Shown here piece by piece: positions 57,626 through 64,000 of a stretch of 64,000 nucleotides of DNA. Origin of the DNA: Pelagibius sp050330205 (GTDB taxonomy: Bacteria > Pseudomonadota > Alphaproteobacteria > Kiloniellales > Kiloniellaceae); NCBI GenBank assembly GCA_050330205.1, contig JBHJOA010000007.1, positions 75,190 through 139,189 of the forward strand. Direction: 5' to 3'. A model generated the notes under the pieces. It saw only the letters and a list, made by a program, of their open reading frames with translations, did not search any database and was not told where the DNA came from. How positions within the stretch are numbered: position 1 is the stretch's first letter; each line of letters begins with the position of its first letter. The position numbers and the translations under genes are program-made.

Positions 57626-57976
57626 ATGATCGCTGGCTCCGGCGCAACTTTTGCGCCTCCGGACCAGTCCGAATGGTTCAACCGCTGCCGCCTAGTCTCC
57701 ACCCTAGATCGGGCGCAGAACGACTTTCTTCCGCGAAACGCGAACGCCTGCTACGATCTCACGGTCGACTTCTTAGCGCTCGAAGAAGGAACCGCTTCAG
57801 CACAAACTTCACTTTCACCAGCGGCAACGAACCCACGCGAAGGCTGGAAGAACTACTGGCAACGGCACATTTTATTGGTAATTCCGGTAGGTTCGGCCAA
57901 ATATGAGCCGTTCAGAGTCGTTGACGACGAGGATGCGCATGGGAAGCACGGATACAGTCGCCGAAGTTGCCAATAG
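57626..57976 (+). CDS. Small ORF at the start of a low-GC island
   Basis: 116 residues with natural-looking composition (WFNRCRLVSTLDRAQNDFLPRNANACYDLTVDFLALEEG, NYWQRHILLVIPVGSAKYEPFRVVDDED). No family recognised. Its 3' end overlaps the protease gene, as in translationally coupled pairs. The sequence around 57603-57625 (CATAATTTATATTATGG) is AT-rich and may be the island promoter. The competing frame 57616-57906 looks like a shadow. Confidence 0.5.
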   Translation: MIAGSGATFAPPDQSEWFNRCRLVSTLDRAQNDFLPRNANACYDLTVDFLALEEGTASAQTSLSPAATNPREGWKNYWQRHILLVIPVGSAKYEPFRVVDDEDAHGKHGYSRRSCQ

Positions 57977-58976
57977 GATTGCCGAAGCGACCGATACAGA
58001 TATCCTACTATTTAATGGGGATATTCAGCGCCCTAGCGATATTAAGGTGATCAACCTCTGCCGGAACCGTAACAGGCGTAAGAACGTTTTACTGGTGCTG
58101 GTAACGTCCGGTGGCGATGCCGATGCCGCTTATCGGATAGCTCGATGCCTGCAAAGCAGTTACGGCAACTTTACAGCATTCGTCCCGGGCTGGTGCAAAA
58201 GCGCAGGTACGCTCTTGGCGATTGGCGCCAACCGGTTGGTCATCAGCGAGTTCGGCGAACTGGGACCTCTGGATGTCCAAATGGGCAAGACCGACGAACT
58301 GTTTGACTACAGTTCCGGACTCGACTTGACGTCGGCGATCCAAACTTTGGAAGAGACCGCTTTCCGGATGTTCGAAGGGTACATGCTGGACATCAAAACG
58401 CACAGCGGCAATCGGATCACATTCAAGACTGCTAGCGAGATTTCGGTTGGTCTAGTTGTGGGGCTGCTTTCGAATACGTATTCGCAGATCGACCCGGTCA
58501 AAATCGGTGAGACCGCACGATCCATGACCATAGCCAAGGATTATGGGAAGCGCCTTGCCTTACGTTCTTCCAACTTGGCCGACGATGACAACAGCTTGGA
58601 TATGCTGGTTTCGTCCTATTCGTCCCATGGCTTTGTCATTGATTTTGACGAGGCTCAGCAACTGTTCGCAAATGTGGAACGACCAACAGACGACCTACGG
58701 GCTTTGCAAGAGGTATTGGGGGACGCGGCCTTGCACGCAATTCCACACAGAAAGCCTTTTTTAATGTTCTTGAACGAGGAATTAGGTGCCATCCAGGAGG
58801 CATTGGAGGAAGAAAATGTCGAGCAATCGGAGTCCCAAAGTGACGCGCCAACAGAGGTCGGAGGAGAAGACGGCGCTAGTCCGGATCCTGGAAGAGCAAT
58901 TGGATCGGAGGCGAGTGCTCCCGACCGAAAAATCTCATCGATCGCTAGAGCTGGAACATCGCGGAAGCCTAGCTAA
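57939..58976 (+). CDS. SppA/ClpP-like serine protease (SDH_sah type)
   Basis: 345-residue cytoplasmic protein of the serine dehydrogenase proteinase group. Motifs: LLVLVTSGGDADAAYRIARCLQ (oxyanion-hole GG), FVPGWCKSAGTLLAIGANRLVISEFGELGPLDVQMG, with the nucleophile S88 in the KSAGT turn. The C-terminal 60 residues are Glu/Ser-rich and low complexity. ATG 57939 lies 6 nt after GAGG; ATG 57903 is also in frame. GC content is far below that of the neighbours, so recent transfer is likely. Confidence 0.82.
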   Translation: MGSTDTVAEVANRIAEATDTDILLFNGDIQRPSDIKVINLCRNRNRRKNVLLVLVTSGGDADAAYRIARCLQSSYGNFTAFVPGWCKSAGTLLAIGANRLVISEFGELGPLDVQMGKTDELFDYSSGLDLTSAIQTLEETAFRMFEGYMLDIKTHSGNRITFKTASEISVGLVVGLLSNTYSQIDPVKIGETARSMTIAKDYGKRLALRSSNLADDDNSLDMLVSSYSSHGFVIDFDEAQQLFANVERPTDDLRALQEVLGDAALHAIPHRKPFLMFLNEELGAIQEALEEENVEQSESQSDAPTEVGGEDGASPDPGRAIGSEASAPDRKISSIARAGTSRKPS

Positions 58977-59010
58977 AAACTACTCCCAGCTCGCTGGCAG
59001 CGATAGTTAA
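58816..59010 (+). CDS. Small basic protein overlapping the protease gene
   Basis: 64 residues (KVTRQQRSEEKTALVRILEEQLDRRRVLPTEKS and a tail), strongly charged and helical. It starts at ATG 58816, only 5 nt after the perfect Shine-Dalgarno GGAGGA, inside the 3' end of the protease gene but in another frame. The terminator follows 11 nt after its stop. The RBS is the main evidence; no homology known. Confidence 0.6.
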   Translation: MSSNRSPKVTRQQRSEEKTALVRILEEQLDRRRVLPTEKSHRSLELEHRGSLAKNYSQLAGSDS

Positions 59011-59021
59011 CGAACAACAAA

Positions 59022-59050
59022 AAAAGGGGTCCACACGGACCCCTTTTCTT
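59022..59050. terminator. Strong, symmetrical terminator ending the low-GC island
   Basis: Stem AAAAGGGGTCC / GGACCCCTTTT (11 bp) with ACAC loop, flanked by A- and T-tracts, so it can stop transcription from both sides. Confidence 0.92.
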
Positions 59051-59149
59051 GTTGATCGATACGTTACCACGTCGGCTGCATTCGACACGAGACCGGCAAT
59101 CCCGAGCTGCGGCATTATCAGGCCTTCGCAAACATACCGAATAGGTAAA

Positions 59150-59380
59150 TCACTCCTCCGATAAAGGATCAGCGCCCGAAGCGTGAGACGCCCTCGATGC
59201 CGTATCGGTGACGAAGCTGCCGCTACCGCCGATCGAGAGATCGGCTCCAATTGAGATCAAAAGCGGCATCCAAAGTTTCTTTCCCAACCAGAACGCGAGG
59301 ACCACCTCAGTCGCGCAAAAGTGGATGGTCCCTGTGTTGCTCTTCAAGAATAGCGCCGCACCCTTCGCCTTCACCACCAC
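59150..59380 (-). CDS. Possible small membrane protein
   Basis: 76-residue ORF on the opposite strand to the island, with a hydrophobic stretch (TEVVLAFWLGKKLWMPLLISIGADLSIGG) and a Ser/Ala-rich tail. It starts with one of three consecutive GTG codons. It runs toward the bidirectional terminator. Apart from this ORF, the gap 59051-59446 shows nothing recognisable. Confidence 0.35.
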   Translation of the reverse strand: MVVKAKGAALFLKSNTGTIHFCATEVVLAFWLGKKLWMPLLISIGADLSIGGSGSFVTDTASRASHASGADPLSEE

Positions 59381-59446
59381 GCCGCCACCCTAGGCGCACT
59401 GATCGCCCGGCACCAGCAGGCTGGTTTCAGGGTCAAGCCCTTTAAC

Positions 59447-60262
59447 TCAGGCGTCCCCGAAGACGTGCTCCGACCCTGGAAAACGCCGCTCGCGGACGTC
59501 GGCGGCGAAGGCTGCGATGGCGGCCTCGGCGTCCCGGCCCAGCTCGGCGTAGCGTTTCACGAACTTCGGGCGGAAATCGCCGAACAGGCCCAGCATGTCG
59601 TCGATCACCAGGACCTGGCCGTCGCAGGCGGCCGAGGCGCCGATGCCGATGGTCGGGATCGCCAGCTCGGCGGTGATGCGCCGCGCCAGCGGCTCGGCGA
59701 TCTTTTCCAGCACCACCGAGAACGCGCCGGCCTCGGCGACCGCCACCGCGTCTTGCAGCACCTGCTCGGCGGCGGCGCCGCGGCCCTGGACCTTGTAGCC
59801 GCCGAAGGCGTTGACGGCCTGCGGCGTCAGCCCGACGTGGGCCATCACCGGGATGCCGCGGGCGACCAGGAAGCGGATGGTCTCGGCCATGCTGCGGCCG
59901 CCCTCCAGCTTCACGGCGCCGGCACCGGTCTCGGCCATCACCCGCGCGGCATTGCGGAATGCCTGTCTGGGGCCTTCCTCGTAGCTGCCGAACGGCATGT
60001 CGACCACCATCAGCGCCCGTTCGAGGCCCCGGCGCACCGCCTGGCCGTGCAGGATCATCATCTCCAGGGTCACCCCCAGGGTCGACGGCAGGCCGTGCAG
60101 CACCATGCCGAGGCTGTCGCCGACCAGGACCACGTCGCAATGGGGATCGACCAGACGGGCCACCGGGGTCGTGTAGGCGGTCAGCGACACCAGCGGGACG
60201 CCGCCCTTGCGCGCCGCGACCTCCGGCGGGGTCACCGCCGCCCGTTGAACCGTCGCGCTCAT
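59447..60262 (-). CDS. panB: 3-methyl-2-oxobutanoate hydroxymethyltransferase
   Basis: 271-residue enzyme of pantothenate synthesis; it transfers a hydroxymethyl group from 5,10-methylene-THF to 2-oxoisovalerate. Motifs: VSLTAYTTPVARLVD, VVLVGDSLGMVLHGL (metal-binding Asp), VKLEGGRSMAET, and IPTIGIGASAACDGQVLVIDDMLGL. ATG 60262 follows GGAAGGG; longer frame not used. panC is not adjacent. Confidence 0.96.
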   Translation of the reverse strand: MSATVQRAAVTPPEVAARKGGVPLVSLTAYTTPVARLVDPHCDVVLVGDSLGMVLHGLPSTLGVTLEMMILHGQAVRRGLERALMVVDMPFGSYEEGPRQAFRNAARVMAETGAGAVKLEGGRSMAETIRFLVARGIPVMAHVGLTPQAVNAFGGYKVQGRGAAAEQVLQDAVAVAEAGAFSVVLEKIAEPLARRITAELAIPTIGIGASAACDGQVLVIDDMLGLFGDFRPKFVKRYAELGRDAEAAIAAFAADVRERRFPGSEHVFGDA

Positions 60263-60346
60263 GCCGCCGCCCTTCCCCTTGCCCGCTTCCCGCGGCAGCC
60301 ATTTAGCACATCGGGCCGCGCAGCGCGAACCACGCGGCCCCAAATG

Positions 60347-60378
60347 CAGAAGGGCCGCGCAGCGGCGCGGCCCTTCTG
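60347..60378. terminator. Perfect 14-bp hairpin after the DUF1127 gene
   Basis: CAGAAGGGCCGCGC / GCGCGGCCCTTCTG with an AGCG loop, 32 nt beyond the stop of the minus-strand DUF1127 gene and 85 nt before panB. No long T-tract on either side; a terminator or RNA-stabilising element. Confidence 0.7.
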
Positions 60379-60410
60379 GGTCTTCGTGGTGGGTCGTAAG
60401 ACCGCCGGCG

Positions 60411-60818
60411 TCAGGCCGCGGCGGCAGTGCGGTGGTCGTCGGCGCGGGGGTCGTCGGCGCGGAGGCTGCGGACCTCGGCCTCTTCGCCCTGCTCGAAGGC
60501 CTCGGCCAGCGCCATGCGGCGGGCCAGCGCGTCGCCGTCGACCGCGGCCGCCTGGCGGCGCGGGTCGTGGCCGCGGGCCACCGCGTCGATCTCGGCGCGG
60601 CAGATGCCGATGTCGTCGAGCTCGCGGTCGGTCATGGCCGACAGCACCGCGTAGGTCCGGCGGTACTCGAGATAGGCCGACAGCTTCGCGAAGCCGGCCT
60701 TCGCCACGTCGCGCAGGCCGTCGAGGGTGTCGGTGATCATCTCGGCGATGGCCTGGGCGCGCATGGCCTCGGCCCGGGCGATGGGATCCTGGATGTGCTG
60801 GAAATGATTGATGTTCAT
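60411..60818 (-). CDS. DUF1127 protein, long form
   Basis: 135 residues. The DUF1127 motif is central (about 50-85: LEYRRTYAVLSAMTDRELDDIGICRAEIDAVARG), preceded by a helical region (IARAEAMRAQAIAEMITDTLDGLRDVAKAGFAKL) and followed by an acidic/Ala tail. Longer than the usual 45-75 residues of the family. Possibly a regulator like CcaF1-type proteins, but this is not shown by the sequence. Confidence 0.85.
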   Translation of the reverse strand: MNINHFQHIQDPIARAEAMRAQAIAEMITDTLDGLRDVAKAGFAKLSAYLEYRRTYAVLSAMTDRELDDIGICRAEIDAVARGHDPRRQAAAVDGDALARRMALAEAFEQGEEAEVRSLRADDPRADDHRTAAAA

Positions 60819-61239
60819 TGTCTTTGTCCTAAATGGCCGCCTGCCGGGGCGGCTTTACCGATGGGATACCCGCCGGCCGGTTGCCATTGCCGCTCGAGGG
60901 AGGTGTCCGAGGGGGCCGGCGGGTGTGTCTGATGCCCATCTATATGGACCCCTTCCGGCCATGCTACGAGCGCATATGCCGCACTGCAGCATTGCGCCGC
61001 CGGCATGGCCGCTTAAAAAAACATTAAGGAATCGCAAGGCGCTATGAGGCGTCTTTTCGGACTCCCGCGGCCGGCGCAGAACCCTCGGGGAGGCCCGTGG
61101 CGGCACCCTCGCCGGCCGCCGCGACGCCGCCACATCGCCGCCGGCCCAACTTCAATGGCGCATCTTCGGCCGCTGCACTATAATCGTCGGTAAGTGGGCA
61201 AAAATGTCTGCAATAACAATGCGTTCAGGGAAGAGTCTC
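60819..61239. other. Gene-free interval between divergent DUF1127 and binding-protein genes
   Basis: 420 bp with no convincing gene. An AT-rich patch lies at 61012-61030 (CTTAAAAAAACATTAAGG), useful as promoter material for either direction. A perfect -10 hexamer TATAAT is at 61179-61184 facing the binding-protein gene. Confidence 0.5.
61179..61184 (+). promoter_or_regulatory. -10 element of the solute-binding protein gene
   Basis: TATAAT, a perfect consensus, about 20-56 nt before the two possible start codons. No good -35 is found at 16-18 bp; TTCAAT lies 22 bp upstream. Confidence 0.4.
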
Positions 61240-63189
61240 ATGTATCACCGGTCGAGGTCCCGGGGCGGGCTGCTGGCCCTTGCCGCTGTGTTCGCCCTGG
61301 CTGCAGGCCCGGCCGAGGCCGAGACCGTGCGCTACGAGGCGCCGCCGGCGCCGCGGATCGCCGAGCTGAAGGAGACCCCTGCCCTGCAGGCCCGGGTCGC
61401 GGCCGGCGAGCTGCCCGGCATCGCCGAGCGCCTGCCGGCGGTGCCACGGGTCTCGATCAGCGGCCCCGACCTCTCGGTCGGCCACCACGGCGGCGACATC
61501 CGCATGCTGATCACCCGCGACAAGGACGTCCGCATGATGGTGGTCTACGGCTACGCGCGGCTGGTCGGCTACGACGAGAAGCTGGAGATCGTCCCCGACA
61601 TCCTGGAATGGCTGGAGGTGGAGGACGGCCGCATCTTCACCCTGAAGCTGCGCGAGGGGCACCGCTGGTCCGACGGCGCGCCCTTCACCGCCGAGGACTT
61701 CCGCTACTTCTGGGAGGACGTGGCCAACAACGAGGAACTCTCCCCCGTCGGCCCCGAGATCGCCCTCAGCATCGACGGCGAGCTGCCGGAGTTCGAGGTC
61801 GTCGACGAGACCACGGTGCGCTACAGCTGGTCGAAGCCCAATCCCTTCCTGATCCCCGCCCTGGCCGGCGCGCGGCCGCTCGAACTGTTCGTGCCGTCGC
61901 ACTACCTGAAGCAGTTCCATGCCAAGTACGGCGATGCCGAGCAGATCGCCGCCGCGGTCAGCGCCGCCGGCGCCCGCAGCTGGGCGCAGCTCCACAACCG
62001 CATCGGCGACACCTACGATTCGACCGACCCCAAGTTGCCGAGCCTGCAGCCCTGGAGCAACGCCACGCCGCCGCCGTCGAGCCGCTTCATCGGCCAGCGC
62101 AATCCCTACTACCACCGCATCGATGCCGCCGGGCAGCAGCTTCCCTATGCCGACCGCTTCCTGCTCGACGTGGTCGGCGGCGCCCTGGTGCCGGCCAAGA
62201 CCGCCGCCGGCGACGCCGACCTGCAGTCGCGCGGCCTGAGCTTTTCCGACTACACCTTCCTCAAGGCCGGCGAGGACCGCAGCGGCTACAACGTCCGCCT
62301 GTGGAAGACCGTGCGCGGCGCGCAGCTGGCGCTCTATCCGAACCTCAACGTCGACGACCCGGTGTGGCGCAAGCTGAACCGCGACGCGCGCTTCCGCCAG
62401 GCGCTCTCCCTCGGCATCGACCGCGCCGAGATCAACCAGGTGATCTACTACGGCCTCTGCCTCGAGACGAACAACTCGGTGCTGCCCGACAGCCCGCTGT
62501 TCAAGGCCGAGTACGGCCAGGCCTGGGCCGCCTTCGACCCGCAGCGCGCCAACGACCTGCTCGACGAGATCGGCCTCACCGAACGGGGTGGCGACGGCAT
62601 CCGCAAGCTGCCCGACGGCCGGCCGCTGGAGATCATCGTCGAGACCGCCGGCGAGAACACCGAGGAGGTCGACGCCCTCGAGCTGATCCGCGATTCCTGG
62701 CGCCAGATCGGCGTCAAGCTGTTCACCAAGCCGTCCCAGCGCGAGGTGCTGCGCAACCGCATCTTCGCCGGCGAGACGGTGATGGCGATCTGGTTCGGCT
62801 ACGAGAACGGCATCCCGACGCCCTACACCAGCCCCGAGGAGTTCGTGCCGATCCACCAGATCAGCTTCCACTGGCCGAAGTGGGGGCAGTACGCCGAGAC
62901 GCGCGGCAACTCCGGCGAGCCGGTGGACATGGAAAAGCCGCAGCGCCTGCTGGAGCTCTACGACGCCTGGCGCATCGCCGATACCCGCGCCGAGAAGGAA
63001 GCGGCCTGGCAGGAGATCCTCGAGATCCACGCCGAGGAGGTCTACACCATCGGCCTGGTCGCCCAGGTGCCGCAGCCGGTGGTGGTCGCCCGCGCCCTGC
63101 GCAACGTGCCGACCGAGGGCATCTACAACTGGGACCCCGGCGCCCAGTTCGGCATGTACCGCCCGGAGAGATTCTGGTTCGACCGGTAG
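61240..63189 (+). CDS. Family-5 extracellular solute-binding protein (peptide/nickel type)
   Basis: 649-residue periplasmic protein with a signal peptide (RGGLLALAAVFALAAGPAEA). SBP_bac_5 features: EWLEVEDGRIFTLKLREGHRWSDGAPFTAEDFRYFWEDV, ARFRQALSLGIDRAEINQVIYYGL and SWRQIGVKLFTKPSQREVLRN. Larger than classical DppA/OppA because of an N-terminal insertion (about 30-75). No permease or ATPase gene follows, so it is an orphan. ATG 61240 follows GGGAAGAG; ATG 61204 is in frame upstream. Confidence 0.9.
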   Translation: MYHRSRSRGGLLALAAVFALAAGPAEAETVRYEAPPAPRIAELKETPALQARVAAGELPGIAERLPAVPRVSISGPDLSVGHHGGDIRMLITRDKDVRMMVVYGYARLVGYDEKLEIVPDILEWLEVEDGRIFTLKLREGHRWSDGAPFTAEDFRYFWEDVANNEELSPVGPEIALSIDGELPEFEVVDETTVRYSWSKPNPFLIPALAGARPLELFVPSHYLKQFHAKYGDAEQIAAAVSAAGARSWAQLHNRIGDTYDSTDPKLPSLQPWSNATPPPSSRFIGQRNPYYHRIDAAGQQLPYADRFLLDVVGGALVPAKTAAGDADLQSRGLSFSDYTFLKAGEDRSGYNVRLWKTVRGAQLALYPNLNVDDPVWRKLNRDARFRQALSLGIDRAEINQVIYYGLCLETNNSVLPDSPLFKAEYGQAWAAFDPQRANDLLDEIGLTERGGDGIRKLPDGRPLEIIVETAGENTEEVDALELIRDSWRQIGVKLFTKPSQREVLRNRIFAGETVMAIWFGYENGIPTPYTSPEEFVPIHQISFHWPKWGQYAETRGNSGEPVDMEKPQRLLELYDAWRIADTRAEKEAAWQEILEIHAEEVYTIGLVAQVPQPVVVARALRNVPTEGIYNWDPGAQFGMYRPERFWFDR

Positions 63190-63240
63190 GCCGGAGGAGC
63201 GGCACCAACGGCTCTCGCTCTGACGATCCCACCCCCCACT

Positions 63241-63354
63241 CGTCACCCTCGCACCTGTTGCGAGGGACCATGGCGCAACTGCACCGAGCGTCCACAGGCG
63301 AATCCCGGCGCCTGCCGCCGCCATGGATTGCCGGGACAAGCCCGGCAATGACAG
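63241..63354. repeat. Dispersed palindromic repeat, type A relatives
   Basis: Two hairpins: CCTCGCA-cctg-TTGCGAGG (about 63248-63265) and ATTGCCGGG-acaag-CCCGGCAAT (63327-63349), the latter followed by TTTTT. Same style as the pair at 5235-5449. The second hairpin probably terminates the solute-binding protein transcript. Confidence 0.75.
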
Positions 63355-63418
63355 TTTTTGGCTGGATGGAAGGACGCGCTTTCTTAGGGTTTGCGCTGCT
63401 CGCGGGCGCCCTCTCCCG

Positions 63419-63544
63419 CTACAGCTCGACCACCAGGCCGTCGTAGCCGGGTTCGACGCCGTCCGGGATCATGCGGCCACGCGCTTGCAAGCGGTCGTAG
63501 ACTGTTGCGGTATCGCGAAGCCGCTCGATGACCATGAATAGCAT
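63419..63544 (-). pseudogene. Remnant of a DUF3303-like protein
   Basis: 41 codons beginning MLFMVIERLRDTATVYDRLQ followed by ARGRMIPDGVE. This matches the start of DUF3303-type proteins (about 80-90 aa, MLFMVIERF...GRMMPEGL...). Right after PDGVE the family sequence (the SWV and CFQLME region) is lost and a stop follows, so it looks truncated. Confidence 0.5.
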
Positions 63545-63569
63545 TGCTCTCGCCTCTTATGTTGCTCCG

Positions 63570-63998
63570 TCAATAGATCACGCCACCGACGGAGGTGCAG
63601 ATCCGTACATCGCGCACGCCCGGGAGCGCCTCGAGGGAAATCCTCAGGAATTCGGTAAAGCCCTCGGTTTCAAAATCGCTGGGCTCAGCCAGGTTTTGCT
63701 TCCAACGGTGACCGGATAGGCCAAGTATACAGGCGCGATCTCCCGGCGTGTTCTGTGAGTCTGCAACACAGTTGAAACCGACCGCGGTAAGGCGGCGTTC
63801 GATCTCTGAAATTGGAGCACCTGTAGGTGCTGCTGCAAGCACTGCAGCGGTGAAGGCAGATACTGGTCGATCATCGCCTTTATCATCGCATTGCTTAACT
63901 CTCCCACGCCACCTACGGTCTATGCCCGTGTGGGCAGCACCGACTATGCTCGACCAAAGACCCGGCTCGTGTTGCGGTGGTTTCATGGAGAAACACAC
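63570..63998 (-). CDS. Hypothetical protein, possibly cut by the window edge
   Basis: Up to 142 residues. The last 95 look natural (SAFTAAVLAAAPTGAPISEIERRLTAVGFNCVADSQNTPGDRACILGLSGHRWKQNLAEPSDF...LRISLEALPGVRDVRICTSVGGVIY). The N-terminal part is of doubtful frame; possible starts are ATG 63986 and GTG 63998, or the start lies outside. GC content is lower than average. No family recognised. Confidence 0.5.
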   Translation of the reverse strand: MCFSMKPPQHEPGLWSSIVGAAHTGIDRRWRGRVKQCDDKGDDRPVSAFTAAVLAAAPTGAPISEIERRLTAVGFNCVADSQNTPGDRACILGLSGHRWKQNLAEPSDFETEGFTEFLRISLEALPGVRDVRICTSVGGVIY

Positions 63999-64000
63999 GC

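Noticed and set aside
57616..57906. 96-residue ORF starting at ATG 57616
   Set aside because: Competes with the 57626 frame, is Arg/Ser-rich and lacks natural secondary-structure patterns.
61225..63348. 707-residue minus-strand ORF opposite the solute-binding protein
   Set aside because: Antisense shadow; the plus strand has a signal peptide and SBP_bac_5 motifs.

Overview
The window is high-GC, densely coded DNA from an alphaproteobacterium, most likely a member of the Rhodospirillales or a related order. The evidence is the chain dusB-ntrB-ntrC-ntrY-ntrX-trkA-hfq-hflX, a fused ispDF gene, a pyruvate dehydrogenase beta subunit with its own lipoyl domain, DUF1127 proteins, and a CIRCE element in front of groESL. 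No tRNA, rRNA, CRISPR array, transposase or phage structural gene was seen.

Layout. 1-7904: pyruvate dehydrogenase complex (pdhA, pdhB, pdhC), two tandem paralogous exported proteins, a block of palindromic repeats, lpdA and lipA, so the genes that use or make lipoyl groups sit together. 7939-15367: ratA/coq10-like START protein, a DUF2007-like protein, then on the minus strand a degenerate receiver protein, a membrane-anchored TPR regulator, a CPBP protease, a CinA C-terminal amidase, pgpA and ispDF, followed by a ccsA/ypjD-type membrane protein. 15548-27876: a long plus-strand run of dusB, the two nitrogen two-component systems ntrBC and ntrYX, trkA, a D-amino-acid transaminase, a HAD phosphatase, hfq and hflX. 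Many of these genes overlap by 1-8 nt, which suggests translational coupling. 27873-30057: groESL with a sigma70-like promoter, CIRCE operator and terminator. 30120-33793: inositol monophosphatase, alanine dehydrogenase and an omega-amino acid:pyruvate transaminase.

33805-37068: an ECF sigma / membrane anti-sigma / exported protein operon diverging from small exported proteins. Matching GGAAC-N17-CGTC promoters are visible in both directions. 37073-43504: a polyamine-type ABC transporter operon (minus strand) and a MocR regulator. 43723-53196: mixed genes, including a SET-domain protein, DUF1127, a 3-hydroxyisobutyrate dehydrogenase-like reductase, a DUF2938 protein, mazG, a PAS protein, gph and several exported proteins of unknown function, two of them CARDB-like. 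53518-57202: an apparent five-gene operon with two DUF2589 proteins and three proteins I cannot assign. This is the best candidate for an undescribed system. 57603-59050: a low-GC island with a ClpP/SppA-like serine protease (SDH_sah type) between two small ORFs, ending at a strong terminator. 59447-64000: panB, a DUF1127 protein, an orphan family-5 solute-binding protein, a decayed DUF3303-like fragment and a possibly partial ORF at the edge.

Three families of dispersed palindromic repeats occupy most of the larger gene-free gaps. Function calls rest on reading motifs by eye; no database search was run.
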